Below the pieces are notes generated by a model, which worked only from the letters and a program-made list of their open reading frames with translations, did not search any database and was not told the DNA's origin. Position numbers and translations under genes: made by a program. Shown one piece after another: positions 36,765 to 45,814 of a DNA stretch of 64,000 nucleotides. How positions within the stretch are numbered: position 1 is the stretch's first letter; every line of letters starts with the position of its first letter. Source of the DNA: Methylobacterium tardum (GTDB lineage: Bacteria; Pseudomonadota; Alphaproteobacteria; Rhizobiales; Beijerinckiaceae); the NCBI RefSeq assembly GCF_023546765.1, contig NZ_CP097484.1:6134001-6198000 (forward strand), written 5' to 3'.

Positions 36765-39737
36765 CTACTCGGCGGCCATGGGCGTCGCGTGGACGGCGGA
36801 GGCCCGGGCCGCGCAGAACTTGAACTCGGGGATCTTGCCCATCGGGTCGAGCGCCGGGTTCGTCAGCAGGTTGGCCGCGGCCTCGGCGTAGCAGAACGGC
36901 ATGAAGATCATGCCGACCGGCACGTCGCGGTCGGAGCGCACCTTCAGGTGGACGGCGCCGCGGCGCGTCTCCAGCTTCATCGTATCGCCGGGCTCCAGCC
37001 CGAGCCGGTAGAGCTCCTTCGGGGCCATGAAGGCGACCGCCTCGGGCTCCAGCGCGTCGAGGACGCCGGCGCGCCGGGTCATCGACCCGGTGTGCCAGTG
37101 TTCGAGCACGCGGCCGGTCGACAGGACCATCGGGTAGTCCTCGTCCGGCAGCTCGTCCGGCGGCACCACGGCAGCCGGGACGATCTTCGCGCGCCCGCTC
37201 TCCGTGGGAAAGCCGGCGTAGAAGATGATCTCGTTGCCGGGCTTGTCCGGCGCGTCGACCGGGTAGGTCACGGCGCCCTCGCGCTCCAGGCGCTCCCACG
37301 TGATGTTGTTGAACGACGGCATCACCATGGCCATCTCGCGGAAGATGTCGGCCGGGCCGCCGTAGTTCCAGGGCAGGCCGAGGCGCTTCCCCAGTTCCTG
37401 GATGATCCACCAATCCTGCCGCGCGTCGCCCGGCGGGGACACCACCGGCTGCGAGATCTGCACGCGACGGTCGGTGTTGGTGAAGGTGCCGGCCTTCTCG
37501 GCGAAGGCGGAGGCCGGCAGCACCACGTCGGCGTGGAAGGCGGTCTCCGTCAGGAACAGGTCCTGCACGACGAGGTGGTCGAGCATCGCCAACGCGTGCC
37601 GGGCGTGGTTCAGGTCGGGGTCGGACATCGCCGGGTTCTCGCCCTCGGCGAACATGCCCTTGATCTCGCCGGCGTGGATCGCGCGCATGATCTCGGCGAC
37701 GGTGAGACCCCTCTGCGGGTCGAGCTTCTGACCCCAGAACTCCTCGAACATCTCCCGCACCGCGGCCTTCTCGACCGACTGGTAATCCGGGTAGACCATC
37801 GGGATCAGGCCGGCGTCGGACGCGCCCTGGACGTTGTTCTGGCCGCGCAGCGGATGCAGGCCGGTGCCCGGACGCCCGATCTGCCCCGTGACGAGGGCGA
37901 GCGCGATCAGGCAGCGCGAGTTGTCCGTGCCGTGGACGTGCTGGCTGATGCCCATGCCCCAGAAGATGATCGAGGACTTGGCGCGGGCGTAGAGCCGGGC
38001 GACCTCCCGCAGCGTCTCCGCGTCGATGCCGCAGACCGAGGCCATCTTCTCAGGCGTGAACTCGGCGATCTTCTCCTTCAGCGCCTCGAAGTTCTCGGTG
38101 TAGCCGGCGATGTACTGCTCGTCGTAGAGCCGCTCCTCGATGATCACGTTGAGCATCGCGTTGAGCATCGCCACGTCCGAGCCGGGCTTGAACGCGAGGT
38201 GCTTGTAGGCGTGCCGCGACAGAACCTGCCGGCGCGGGTCCATGACGATCAGCTTGGCGCCGCGCTGCTTCACGGCGTTCTTGAGGAAGGTCGCCGCGAC
38301 CGGGTGGTTCACGGTCGGGTTGGCGCCGATCACGATGATGACCTCGGCGTCGAGCGCCGCCGAGAACGGCGCCGACACGGCGCCCGAGTTCAGCCCCTCC
38401 ATGAGGGCGGCCACCGACGAGGCGTGGCACAGCCGGGTGCAGTGGTCGACGTTGTTCGAGCCGAACCCGAGCCGCACCAGCTTCTGGAAGAGGTAGGCCT
38501 CCTCGTTCGACCCCTTCGCGGAGCCGAAGCCGGCGAGCGCCTTGCGGCCATGCGTGTCGCGGACCGTCTTGAGGCCGCCGGCGGCGCGGTCGAGCGCCTC
38601 CTCCCAGGTCGCCTCGCGGAAGTGCGTCCACGGGTTGGCCGGGTCGACCTGGTCGTTGGCGTCCTTCGGGACGTTGTCCAGGCGGATCAGCGGCGCCGTC
38701 AGGCGGTGGGGGTGGTGGACGTAGTCGAAGCCGAAGCGCCCCTTCACACAGAGCCGGTTGTGGTTGGCCGGGCCGTTCACGCCCTCGGCGTAGACGATCT
38801 TCTCGTCCTTCACCTTGTAGGAGACCTGGCAACCGACGCCGCAATAGGGGCACAGCGAGGTCACCTCGCGGTCGGGATAGACCGTCCGGGTCTTGTGCTC
38901 GGCGTCGAGGTAGGCGGACGGCATCAGCGCGCCGGTCGGACAGGCCTGGACGCACTCGCCGCAGGCCACGCAGGTCGAGCCGCCCATCGGGTCGTCGAAG
39001 TCGAACACGACCTTGGTGCCCGCCGAGCGGTAGGCCATGCCGATGACGTCGTTGACCTGGACCTCGCGGCAGGCGCGGACGCAGAGATTGCACTGGATGC
39101 AGGCGTCGAGATTGACGCTCATGGCCGGGTGGCTGAAGTCGCCGGTCCAGCGCTCGGCCGCGGGAAAGCGGCTCTCGGATACGTCGAGGAAGTCGGCCTG
39201 CACCCAGAAGTGCGATGTCGGGTCGTGCGAGGTCTCGCGCTCGGGCTGGTCGGCCACGAGCAGTTCGAGCACCATAGCGCGCGCCTTGGTGGCGCGCTCG
39301 GTCGCGGTCTTGACCTTCATGCCCACGGCCGGCGTGCGCTTGCACGAGGCGGCCAGCACGCGCTCGCCCTCGATCTCGACCATGCAGGCGCGGCAATTGC
39401 CGTCCGGACGGTAGCCGGGCTCGGGCTTGTGGCAGAGGTGCGGGATGTGGGTGCCGAGGCGCTTGGCGACGGCCCAGATCGTCTCGCCGGGGCCGGCCTC
39501 GACCTGCTGTCCGTCGAGCTCGAAAGCGATGGTCGGGGGTGCGGTCGGCCGCTCCTTCAGATTGTGCAGTCCCGACGGCTCCGGTGCCGCCTGGCCGCCC
39601 GCCTTCGCGCCTTCCGAGTAGGAGCCGCCGGCCTCCGGCTTCGGGCCCGACGCGGGGCCGCCTGCATCCTGCAGCCCGTCGGCCCGGATCTCGGACTTCT
39701 CGGTCTTGTTGCCGTGCTGTTCGGGGGCGTTGCTCAT
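36765..39737 (-). CDS. fdh1A: Formate dehydrogenase 1, catalytic alpha subunit (tungsten/molybdenum)
   Basis: A 990-residue cytoplasmic NAD-linked formate dehydrogenase alpha subunit. After a charged N-terminal tail come a [2Fe-2S] ferredoxin-like domain (C102, C115, C118, C132), a [4Fe-4S] pair region (CIQCNLCVRAC, CVACGECVQAC), the cluster near the active site (C296, C299, C303, C330) and the metal ligand C437 with H438 (DHCTRLCHAS). The bis-MGD domain follows with IGANPTVNHPVAA, MGISQHVHGTDNSRCL and a C-terminal STGRVLEHWHTGSMTRR. I recognise it as close to M. extorquens FDH1 alpha, which carries tungsten. The metal here is inferred, supported by the nearby tup genes. Confidence 0.93.
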   Translation of the reverse strand: MSNAPEQHGNKTEKSEIRADGLQDAGGPASGPKPEAGGSYSEGAKAGGQAAPEPSGLHNLKERPTAPPTIAFELDGQQVEAGPGETIWAVAKRLGTHIPHLCHKPEPGYRPDGNCRACMVEIEGERVLAASCKRTPAVGMKVKTATERATKARAMVLELLVADQPERETSHDPTSHFWVQADFLDVSESRFPAAERWTGDFSHPAMSVNLDACIQCNLCVRACREVQVNDVIGMAYRSAGTKVVFDFDDPMGGSTCVACGECVQACPTGALMPSAYLDAEHKTRTVYPDREVTSLCPYCGVGCQVSYKVKDEKIVYAEGVNGPANHNRLCVKGRFGFDYVHHPHRLTAPLIRLDNVPKDANDQVDPANPWTHFREATWEEALDRAAGGLKTVRDTHGRKALAGFGSAKGSNEEAYLFQKLVRLGFGSNNVDHCTRLCHASSVAALMEGLNSGAVSAPFSAALDAEVIIVIGANPTVNHPVAATFLKNAVKQRGAKLIVMDPRRQVLSRHAYKHLAFKPGSDVAMLNAMLNVIIEERLYDEQYIAGYTENFEALKEKIAEFTPEKMASVCGIDAETLREVARLYARAKSSIIFWGMGISQHVHGTDNSRCLIALALVTGQIGRPGTGLHPLRGQNNVQGASDAGLIPMVYPDYQSVEKAAVREMFEEFWGQKLDPQRGLTVAEIMRAIHAGEIKGMFAEGENPAMSDPDLNHARHALAMLDHLVVQDLFLTETAFHADVVLPASAFAEKAGTFTNTDRRVQISQPVVSPPGDARQDWWIIQELGKRLGLPWNYGGPADIFREMAMVMPSFNNITWERLEREGAVTYPVDAPDKPGNEIIFYAGFPTESGRAKIVPAAVVPPDELPDEDYPMVLSTGRVLEHWHTGSMTRRAGVLDALEPEAVAFMAPKELYRLGLEPGDTMKLETRRGAVHLKVRSDRDVPVGMIFMPFCYAEAAANLLTNPALDPMGKIPEFKFCAARASAVHATPMAAE

Positions 39738-39792
39738 GCGGCCGCTCCTGGCTCGGACATCGGGGTAGGGTTCGCCAGCGCCATCGGGTGCC

Positions 39793-41512
39793 TCACTCGG
39801 CAGCCGCGGCGCGCGGGGCGGGGAACAGGTCGGGGAAATACTTGATGACGCTGCTGAGCGGGTTCGAGGCGGCTTGGCCCAGGCCGCAGATCGAGGCGTC
39901 CCGCATGCACTGGGACAGCTCGCCCAGGAGCTCGGTATCCCAGACGCCCTGCTCCATCAGGATGCGGGCCTTCTGGGTCCCCGAACGGCAGGGGGTGCAT
40001 TGCCCGCAGCTCTCGTCCTCGAAGAACCGCATCAGGTTCAACGCGGCGCCGCGCACATCGTCCCGGTCCGACAGGATCACGACGGCGGCGGACCCGATGA
40101 AGCAGCCGTACTTCTCCAGCGTCCCGAAATCGAGCGGGATGTCGTTCATCGACGCCGGCAGGATGCCGCCCGACGCGCCGCCCGGCAGATAGGCCGCGAA
40201 GGTGTGGCCGTCCGCCATGCCGCCGCAATACTCGTCGATGAGTTCTTGGATGGTGAGGCCGGCCGGGGCGAGCTTAACCCCCGGTTCCTTCACCCGCCCC
40301 GAGACCGAGTAGGAGCGCAGGCCGACGCGGTCGTTGCGGCCGTGGCTCTTCCACCAATCGCCGCCCCGCTCGATCAGGTCGCGGACCCAGAACAGCGTCT
40401 CGATGTTGTTGATCAGCGTCGGACGGTTGAACAGGCCGACCTGGAACGGGAACGGCGGCTTGTGCCGCGGCAGCCCGCGCTTGCCCTCGAGGGACTCGAT
40501 CAGCGAGGATTCCTCGCCGCAGATGTAGGCGCCGGCGCCGCGGCGCAGGTGGATACGCGGGCCGCCCTCGGGAAGCTTCGCGATCTCGCGCGTCAGGATC
40601 TCGCGGGAGATGGGGTACTCGTCGCGCAGGTAGATATAGACCTCCGGCGCCTCGGCGACGTGGGCGCCGATCAGCATGCCTTCGAGGAAGCGGTGCGGGT
40701 CGGTGTTGAGGTAGAGCTGGTCCTTGAAGGTGCCGGGCTCGCCCTCGTCCCCGTTGACCGCCATCAGCCGGGGGCCGGGCTCGCCACGCACCGAGCGCCA
40801 CTTGCGCCCCGTCGGGAAGCCGGCGCCGCCGAGGCCGCGCAGGCCGCCGTCGTCGAGCACCTTCAGGATGTCGTCGACCGGAAGGTCGCCGCTGCGGAGC
40901 CGTTCGAGGGTCGCGTAGCCGCCGGCGGCTCGATAGGCATCGTAGTCGACGTAGTCCGGGACGTGGGCGTGCGTGTCGCCGGCCTCGATCGCGGCCCTCA
41001 CGGACGCGAGGTCGGCCTTGTGCAGGAAGTTGTGCCCGACCTCGACGGCGGGCGCGTGGTCGCACAGGCCGACGCAGGGTGCGCGCACGACGCGGACGGC
41101 GTCGGAGGCGAGTTCCCGCTGGAGCGTCTCCAACAATTCGTCGGCGCCGAACATCGCGCAGGTGATGCTGTCGCAGACTCGGACGGTCAGCCTCGGGATG
41201 GAGGCGTCACCCTCCTTCACGACGTCGAAATGCGCGTAGAAGGTCGCGGTCTCGAACACCTCGGCGAAGGCCAGGGCCATCTCGTCGGCCAGCGCCGCCA
41301 AGTGCTCGGCGCTGATCTGGCCGTAGGTGTCCTGGATCAGGTGGAGGTGCTCGATGAGCAGGTCGCGCTGGCGCGAGCGGGAGCCGAGAAGCTCCTCGAT
41401 CTCGACCTTCGCCCGCGGCTCGACCTCGGCGCCCCTTGGGCACGCTGCGCGCCTTGTTCCGCCCCCGGCCGGGATGCGAGAAGGTCCTGACTGTCCCCGG
41501 TGCCTCACTCAT
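39793..41512 (-). pseudogene. fdh1B: Formate dehydrogenase 1, beta subunit (NADH dehydrogenase-like), with an N-terminal frameshift
   Basis: About 572 residues: a fused NuoE-like domain (thioredoxin fold, [2Fe-2S] with CDSITCAMFGAD and CVGLCDHAPA) and a NuoF-like domain with FMN/NAD-binding (GLGGAGFPTGRKW, AVNGDEGEPGTFKD, GAGAYICGEESSL) and [4Fe-4S] CGQCTPCRSG. The natural start ATG 41512 reads MSEAPGTVRTFSHPGRGRN and then KARSVPKG, but the frame is lost at a run of four C/G at 41432-41435; the rest continues in the next frame as AEVEPRAKVEIEELLG. One extra base explains it, so a sequencing indel is quite possible. Transfers electrons from Fdh1A to NAD. The stop-to-start gap to fdh1A is 55 bases. 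Confidence 0.9.
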
Positions 41513-41574
41513 TGCGGTATCTGGTTCTCAACTGCTGGGGCGGGTGGTCGCGGCGTCCTGCGGTTCGGTCGGGT

Positions 41575-41895
41575 CTACTGGCCGCCGAAGGCCCGGAGCG
41601 GCTGGCCGGCCTCGGACCGGTGTTTCATCGCGACGGCTCCCGTCGCCTCGTCCAGGGACGTGACCCTGGGCCCGACGACGGACCGGAGCTCGGTCTCGAA
41701 TGCGTCGAGGGCGTCGTTCAGGCGGTCCATCAGGGAATTCGGGGCGTCTCCGGCCGGGGAAGCGACCGCTTTCGCGAGCACGTCGCGGACTTGGCCGGCG
41801 AGCTCCTGCGTGAGCGGCGGTTTCGCGTCGGCGCAGTAGGCGCCCGTCACGATGTCGGCCCAGTCCGCCGCAGGGGATGCTTGGCCCATGGTCAT
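41575..41895 (-). CDS. Small hypothetical protein upstream of fdh1B
   Basis: A 106-residue protein (MTMGQASPAADWADIVTGAY, then helical LAGQVRDVLAKAVASPAG, NSLMDRLNDALDAFETELRS, ending LRAFGGQ). It is the first gene on the minus strand after the palindrome at 41989, 62 bases before fdh1B, so it is likely co-transcribed with fdh1BA. An alternative start is ATG 41889. No family recognised; possibly a regulatory or accessory subunit of FDH1. Confidence 0.55.
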   Translation of the reverse strand: MTMGQASPAADWADIVTGAYCADAKPPLTQELAGQVRDVLAKAVASPAGDAPNSLMDRLNDALDAFETELRSVVGPRVTSLDEATGAVAMKHRSEAGQPLRAFGGQ

Positions 41896-41988
41896 GCCTG
41901 CGCGATCGAGGGAAGGTTGAAGTCGTGCATGGCGTGCCCGTTCGGGTCCGTTGGCGTGGCGTTCGCTCGTGGCATACCAAATGGCAGC

Positions 41989-42012
41989 CGTTATAGCGCA
42001 GGTGTTATATCG
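41989..42012. promoter_or_regulatory. ModE-like 24-bp palindromic operator, divergent fdh1/mobB region
   Basis: The sequence reads CGTTATAG, 8 bases, TTATATCG. The halves CGTTATAG and the reverse complement CGATATAA fit CGnTATAn, close to the ModE half-site CGnTATAT. It lies 94 bases before the minus-strand gene 41575-41895 (leading fdh1) and 127 bases before mobB, so it could control both. Binding by the ModE-like protein is inferred. Confidence 0.55.
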
Positions 42013-42139
42013 TTTTTGAAGGCGTTTCAATTTGCGCGGGGCCGCAGTCACGCGTCCCGGCGGCGTGACTGATGCTTGCCCTGAGCCGTCGAGCGGGGCA
42101 GTGGAAACGTCACGAGGGAGGCGGTCAGTGGTGTCCGGC

Positions 42140-42658
42140 ATGCGCTTAATCGGACTTGCCGGGTGGAGCGGGGCTGGCAAGACCAACCTGCTGGTTCGGG
42201 CCATCCCCGTGCTCGTCGCCCGCGGGGTGAAGGTGGCGACCATCAAGCACGCTCACCACGACTTCGACACGGACTTGCCCGGGAAGGACTCGTACGAGCA
42301 CCGCAGGGCGGGAGCGAGCGAGGTTCTCGTGTCGTCGGGTCGCCGGTGGGCCCAGGTCCACGAGCTGCGGGATGAGGAGGAGGCGACCCTGGGTCAGCTC
42401 CTGCAGCGGATCAGCCCCTGCGACCTCATCATCGTGGAAGGGTACAAGCGGGAGCCGATCCCCAAGATCGAGGTTCATCGCGCTGGCAACGGCCGCCCGC
42501 CCATCCATCCTCTGGACACCACCATCGTGGGCATCGCGAGCGACGTCGCATTTCCGACCTCGGGCATTCCCGTCGTAGATTTGAACGACGCGGAGGCGGT
42601 GACGGGGCTGATGCTCGACGTGGCCGTTTCGTTCGAAGACGTCCTCGGGAGGCTCTAG
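42140..42658 (+). CDS. mobB: Molybdopterin-guanine dinucleotide biosynthesis protein MobB
   Basis: A 172-residue GTP-binding P-loop protein. Walker A is GWSGAGKTNLL (about residues 8-16), followed by KVATIKHAHHDFDTDLPGKDSY, the R-R-A-G-A segment, LIIVEGYKREPIPKIEVHR (Walker B-type region with EGYK) and a final DLNDAEAV segment. MobB assists MobA in making bis-MGD, as needed by both FDHs. ATG 42140 is chosen; GTG 42131 is possible. No mobA is in the window. Followed by moeA after 4 bases. Confidence 0.88.
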   Translation: MRLIGLAGWSGAGKTNLLVRAIPVLVARGVKVATIKHAHHDFDTDLPGKDSYEHRRAGASEVLVSSGRRWAQVHELRDEEEATLGQLLQRISPCDLIIVEGYKREPIPKIEVHRAGNGRPPIHPLDTTIVGIASDVAFPTSGIPVVDLNDAEAVTGLMLDVAVSFEDVLGRL

Positions 42659-42662
42659 CCGG

Positions 42663-43919
42663 ATGGCCCAGCTCAGCGACGACTGCTTCGCGTTCGGCGG
42701 TCCTCTGATGACCATCGAGGATGCGCACGCGCTGTTCGGCGAGCGGCTCGTCGCGGTCGTCGGCACCGAGGACGTTCCCGTTTTGGAGGCGGACGGACGC
42801 ATCCTGGCCGAGGATTGCGTCGCGCCCATCGACGTCCCGCCGTTCCCCAACTCGGCCGTCGACGGCTACGCGGTCCGTTTCGCGGACCTGCGCGCCTCCG
42901 ATGCGACGGTGCTGCCGGTCGGGGCGGTCGTCGCGGCCGGCGCGTCGTCCGAGGGCGTGTCGGCGGCGGGCTCGGCTACCCGGATCTTCACCGGGGCCCC
43001 GATGCCGGCCGAGGCCGATACCGTCTTCATGCAGGAGGACGTCCACGTCCTGCCCGACGGCCGGGTGTCCTTGCCGCTCGGGCTGAAGCGCGGCGCCAAC
43101 AGCCGCGACGCCGGCGAGGACGCGGCGAAGGGCTCGTCGATCGTCCCGGCCGGCCGGCGTCTCCGGCCGCAGGACCTGGCTCTGGCGACCGCGGTCGGCC
43201 TGCGCACGTTGAAGGTCCGCCGCACCCTGCGGGTCGGCGTGTTCTCGACGGGCAACGAGCTCGTCGAGCCGGGGGCGCCCTTGAGGCCGGGCGCGATCTA
43301 CGACTCGAACCGCATCCTGCTGCTTGCTCTTCTCCGGCGGATGGGCGTCGCGGCGCGTGACCTCGGCGTCATCCGTGACGACCCGGCGGCACTCGCGGCG
43401 AGGCTCTCGGCGGCAGCCGCCGAGCATGACGTGATCCTGACTTCGGGCGGCGTGTCGACCGGCGACGAGGATCACGTGAAGACCGCCGTCGAGACCGTCG
43501 GGCGCCTCGTGTTCTGGAGGCTGGGGATCAAGCCGGGACGGCCGGTCGCGATGGGCATGATCGACGGCAAGCCGTTCCTGGGCCTGCCGGGCAACCCGGT
43601 GGCTGTCTACGTCACCCTGGTGTTCGTCGTGCGGCCGCTTCTCGCCCGGCTCGCCGGCGAGGCTTACGCGCCGCCGCGCGGATTCACCGTCAGGGCGGCC
43701 TTCTCCTATCGGAAGCGCGCGGGCCGCAGGGAGTTCGTCAGGGCCAGCCTCGCTCAGGACGCCGACGGCACCTGGGAAGCCCGGAAGTTCCAGCGCGACG
43801 GCGCGGGCATGCTGTCATCGCTCACTGATACCGACGGCCTCGTGGAGCTGGAGGAGGACCGGATCGAGGTCGTGCCGGGCGACATCGTGCGGTTCCATCC
43901 GCACGAAGCCCTCTGGTAG
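42663..43919 (+). CDS. moeA: Molybdopterin molybdenumtransferase MoeA
   Basis: A 418-residue MoeA with the usual conserved blocks: DVPPFPNSAVDGYAVRF, GSATRIFTGAPMPAEADTV, GVFSTGNELVEPG, LTSGGVSTGDEDHV, GIKPGRPVAMGMIDGK, GLPGNPVAVYVTLVF. It inserts molybdate (or tungstate) into adenylylated molybdopterin. Starts 4 bases after mobB. It is the most canonical of the three MoeA homologues here. Confidence 0.9.
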   Translation: MAQLSDDCFAFGGPLMTIEDAHALFGERLVAVVGTEDVPVLEADGRILAEDCVAPIDVPPFPNSAVDGYAVRFADLRASDATVLPVGAVVAAGASSEGVSAAGSATRIFTGAPMPAEADTVFMQEDVHVLPDGRVSLPLGLKRGANSRDAGEDAAKGSSIVPAGRRLRPQDLALATAVGLRTLKVRRTLRVGVFSTGNELVEPGAPLRPGAIYDSNRILLLALLRRMGVAARDLGVIRDDPAALAARLSAAAAEHDVILTSGGVSTGDEDHVKTAVETVGRLVFWRLGIKPGRPVAMGMIDGKPFLGLPGNPVAVYVTLVFVVRPLLARLAGEAYAPPRGFTVRAAFSYRKRAGRREFVRASLAQDADGTWEARKFQRDGAGMLSSLTDTDGLVELEEDRIEVVPGDIVRFHPHEALW

Positions 43920-43983
43920 CGAAGCCGCACCCAGGGCCTCACCAGACACGAACCGCGCCCGAGCATTGCCGAGCCCGCGCTTC

Positions 43984-44007
43984 CGTTATATCAAATCTGC
44001 TATATCG
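43984..44007. promoter_or_regulatory. ModE-like 24-bp palindromic operator before the avidin-like gene
   Basis: Reads CGTTATAT, 8 bases, CTATATCG, with the same length, spacing and half-sites as the copy at 41989-42012. It lies 50 bases before ATG 44058, in a promoter position. Sharing with the fdh1/mobB copy suggests a common regulator. Confidence 0.6.
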
Positions 44008-44057
44008 CTTGTGATTGGCCGTGCGAACGGCCGCTCGGTCGGCGGGCTTGGGCAACG

Positions 44058-44411
44058 ATGTTCGATGGTGTCTGGCGGAGCCAAGCAGGCGCGGAACTTC
44101 GCCTCCTCCAGATGGGCGAGGCCGTCTCCGGGACCTACACCGCCGCCAATCCCGGCTTTGCGCAGACGAGTCGAAGCCGCATCCTCGTCGGCACGGCCGA
44201 GGGCGACATCATCGGCTTCGTGACCAGCACGTCGTCGCCACAGGAAATCACGGCCTGGACCGGGCGTCTCGTCCGGGCCGACGAAAAAACGGCCGAGGAG
44301 ATCCACGCGGTCTTCCATGCCGTCGAACGGTGTGCGCAGCCGAAGGCCGTGGACAGTCACATCGCGCTCGAAACGACCATCTTCTCAAAGGTCGAGAACG
44401 CCTGTTCATAA
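44058..44411 (+). CDS. Avidin/streptavidin-fold protein with altered biotin site
   Basis: A 117-residue protein (no signal peptide) that aligns by eye with streptavidin: GVWRSQAGAEL (GTWYNQLGSTF), SGTYTAANPG (TGTYESAVG), RSRILVGT (RYVLTGR), IIGFVTST (LGWTVAW), TAWTGRLV (TTWSGQYV), IHAVFHAV (INTQWLLT) and TTIFSKV (HDTFTKV). Retained: Trp6, Tyr27, Trp67. Lost: positions equivalent to streptavidin Asn23, Ser27, Trp79, Trp108, Trp120 and Asp128 are Ser, Ala, a non-Trp residue, Phe, His and Thr. Biotin binding is therefore doubtful and the ligand may differ. Context is unusual: 50 bases downstream of a ModE-like palindrome and 138 bases after moeA; a relic of the same gene sits beside a ModE relic at 10.5 kb. 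Confidence 0.75.
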   Translation: MFDGVWRSQAGAELRLLQMGEAVSGTYTAANPGFAQTSRSRILVGTAEGDIIGFVTSTSSPQEITAWTGRLVRADEKTAEEIHAVFHAVERCAQPKAVDSHIALETTIFSKVENACS

Positions 44412-44641
44412 AGGCAGAGCCTTGTCCCTCCTCGATCTTGTTCTGAGGAACGGGAGGCGAAATCGAAGCGACGCGCGGTCGGCGCATCGATTGCCGACAA
44501 ACATCGGCTTTCCCTCACCGCAACCGTTCCTAACCCCAGCACAGGACGCGCCGCAGCCTCGCCGAGCGCGGCCGTTGACGCCGGCTCTGGCCCCGGCTTT
44601 GCTGGAGGCCGAAACCCCAAGGCCACGAGAGCCCCAACCCA

Positions 44642-45814
44642 ATGCCCGTCCTCGAACGGATCCGCGACTTCGCCGACACGATGCAGGCGTGGCGCCACGA
44701 CCTGCACGCCCATCCCGAGCTGCTCTACGACGTGGAGCGGACGGCCGGATTCGTCGCCGAGAAACTCCGGACCTTCGGCTGCGACGAGGTGGTGACCGGC
44801 ATCGGCCGCACCGGTGTAGTGGGCGTGATCCGCGGCAGGGGCCGCGGCTCCAACCGCGCCATCGGCCTGCGCGCCGACATGGACGCCCTGCCCATCCAGG
44901 AGGTGCGGGATCTGCCCTACCGCTCCACCGTCCCGGGCATGATGCACGCCTGCGGCCATGACGGGCACACGACCATGCTCCTCGGGGCCGCCAAGTACCT
45001 CGCCGAGACCCGCGAGTTCGACGGCGCCGCCGTGCTGATCTTCCAGCCTGCCGAGGAGGGCGGCGGCGGCGGCGAGGCCATGGTCGAGGACGGGCTGATG
45101 GAGCGGTTCGGCGTCGAGTCGGTCTACGGGATGCACAACATCCCCGGCATGAAGGTCGGCACCTTCGCGGTTCGGCCAGGGCCGATCATGGCCTCCACCG
45201 ACCGCTTCACCATCACCATCGAGGGCCGGGGTGGCCACGCGGCCCTGCCGCAGAACGCCGTCGACAGCGTGCTGGTGTCGAGCCACGTGATCATCGCCCT
45301 GCAGAGCATCGTGTCGCGCAACCTCGACCCGGTGCAGTCCGCGGTGGTCTCGGTCTGTACCCTCGAAGCCGGCGAGGCCTTCAACGTGCTGCCGCAGACC
45401 GTGACCCTGCGGGGCACCGTGCGCACTCTGTCCCAGGCGGTGCGGACGCAGGTCCGGACGCGGATCGAGACTCTGGTGGCCGAGATCGCCGCGGGTTTCG
45501 GCGCGACCGGCGTCACCGAGTTCGGCGGCAGCTACCCGGTCACCGAGAACCATCCGGCCGAGACGGTTTTCATGGCCGACGTCGCCGAGGCTGTGGTCGG
45601 TGGGGAGAACGTCGACCGCGCGGTGGCGCCGATGATGACCGCCGAGGACTTCTCCTACATGCTCGAGCGCCGCCCCGGCGCCTACATGTTCATCGGCAAC
45701 GGCGACAGTGCCTCACTCCACCACCCGCATTACGACTTCAACGACGCGGCCGCGCCGTACGGGGCTTCCCTGTGGGCGCGCCTGATCGAGACGGGGCTGC
45801 CGCTCACGGCCTGA
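44642..45814 (+). CDS. M20 family amidohydrolase (hippurate hydrolase-like)
   Basis: A 390-residue metallopeptidase of the M20D group that cleaves N-acyl amino acids. Conserved pieces: WRHDLHAHPELLYD, LRADMDALPIQE, HACGHDGHTTMLLGAA, FQPAEEGGGGGEAMVEDGL and a dimerisation domain with GRGGHAALPQNAVD. HACGHDGH, the Glu pair in PAEEGGGG and a distal HH in LHHPHYDFND are expected zinc ligands or catalytic residues. Substrate not determinable. Its end overlaps the chrA start region by 43 bases. Confidence 0.85.
   Translation: MPVLERIRDFADTMQAWRHDLHAHPELLYDVERTAGFVAEKLRTFGCDEVVTGIGRTGVVGVIRGRGRGSNRAIGLRADMDALPIQEVRDLPYRSTVPGMMHACGHDGHTTMLLGAAKYLAETREFDGAAVLIFQPAEEGGGGGEAMVEDGLMERFGVESVYGMHNIPGMKVGTFAVRPGPIMASTDRFTITIEGRGGHAALPQNAVDSVLVSSHVIIALQSIVSRNLDPVQSAVVSVCTLEAGEAFNVLPQTVTLRGTVRTLSQAVRTQVRTRIETLVAEIAAGFGATGVTEFGGSYPVTENHPAETVFMADVAEAVVGGENVDRAVAPMMTAEDFSYMLERRPGAYMFIGNGDSASLHHPHYDFNDAAAPYGASLWARLIETGLPLTA

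Noticed and set aside
36789..39845. Open frame of 1018 codons on the plus strand
   Set aside because: Opposite fdh1A, with low-complexity Val/Asp/His/Arg content; a compositional shadow.
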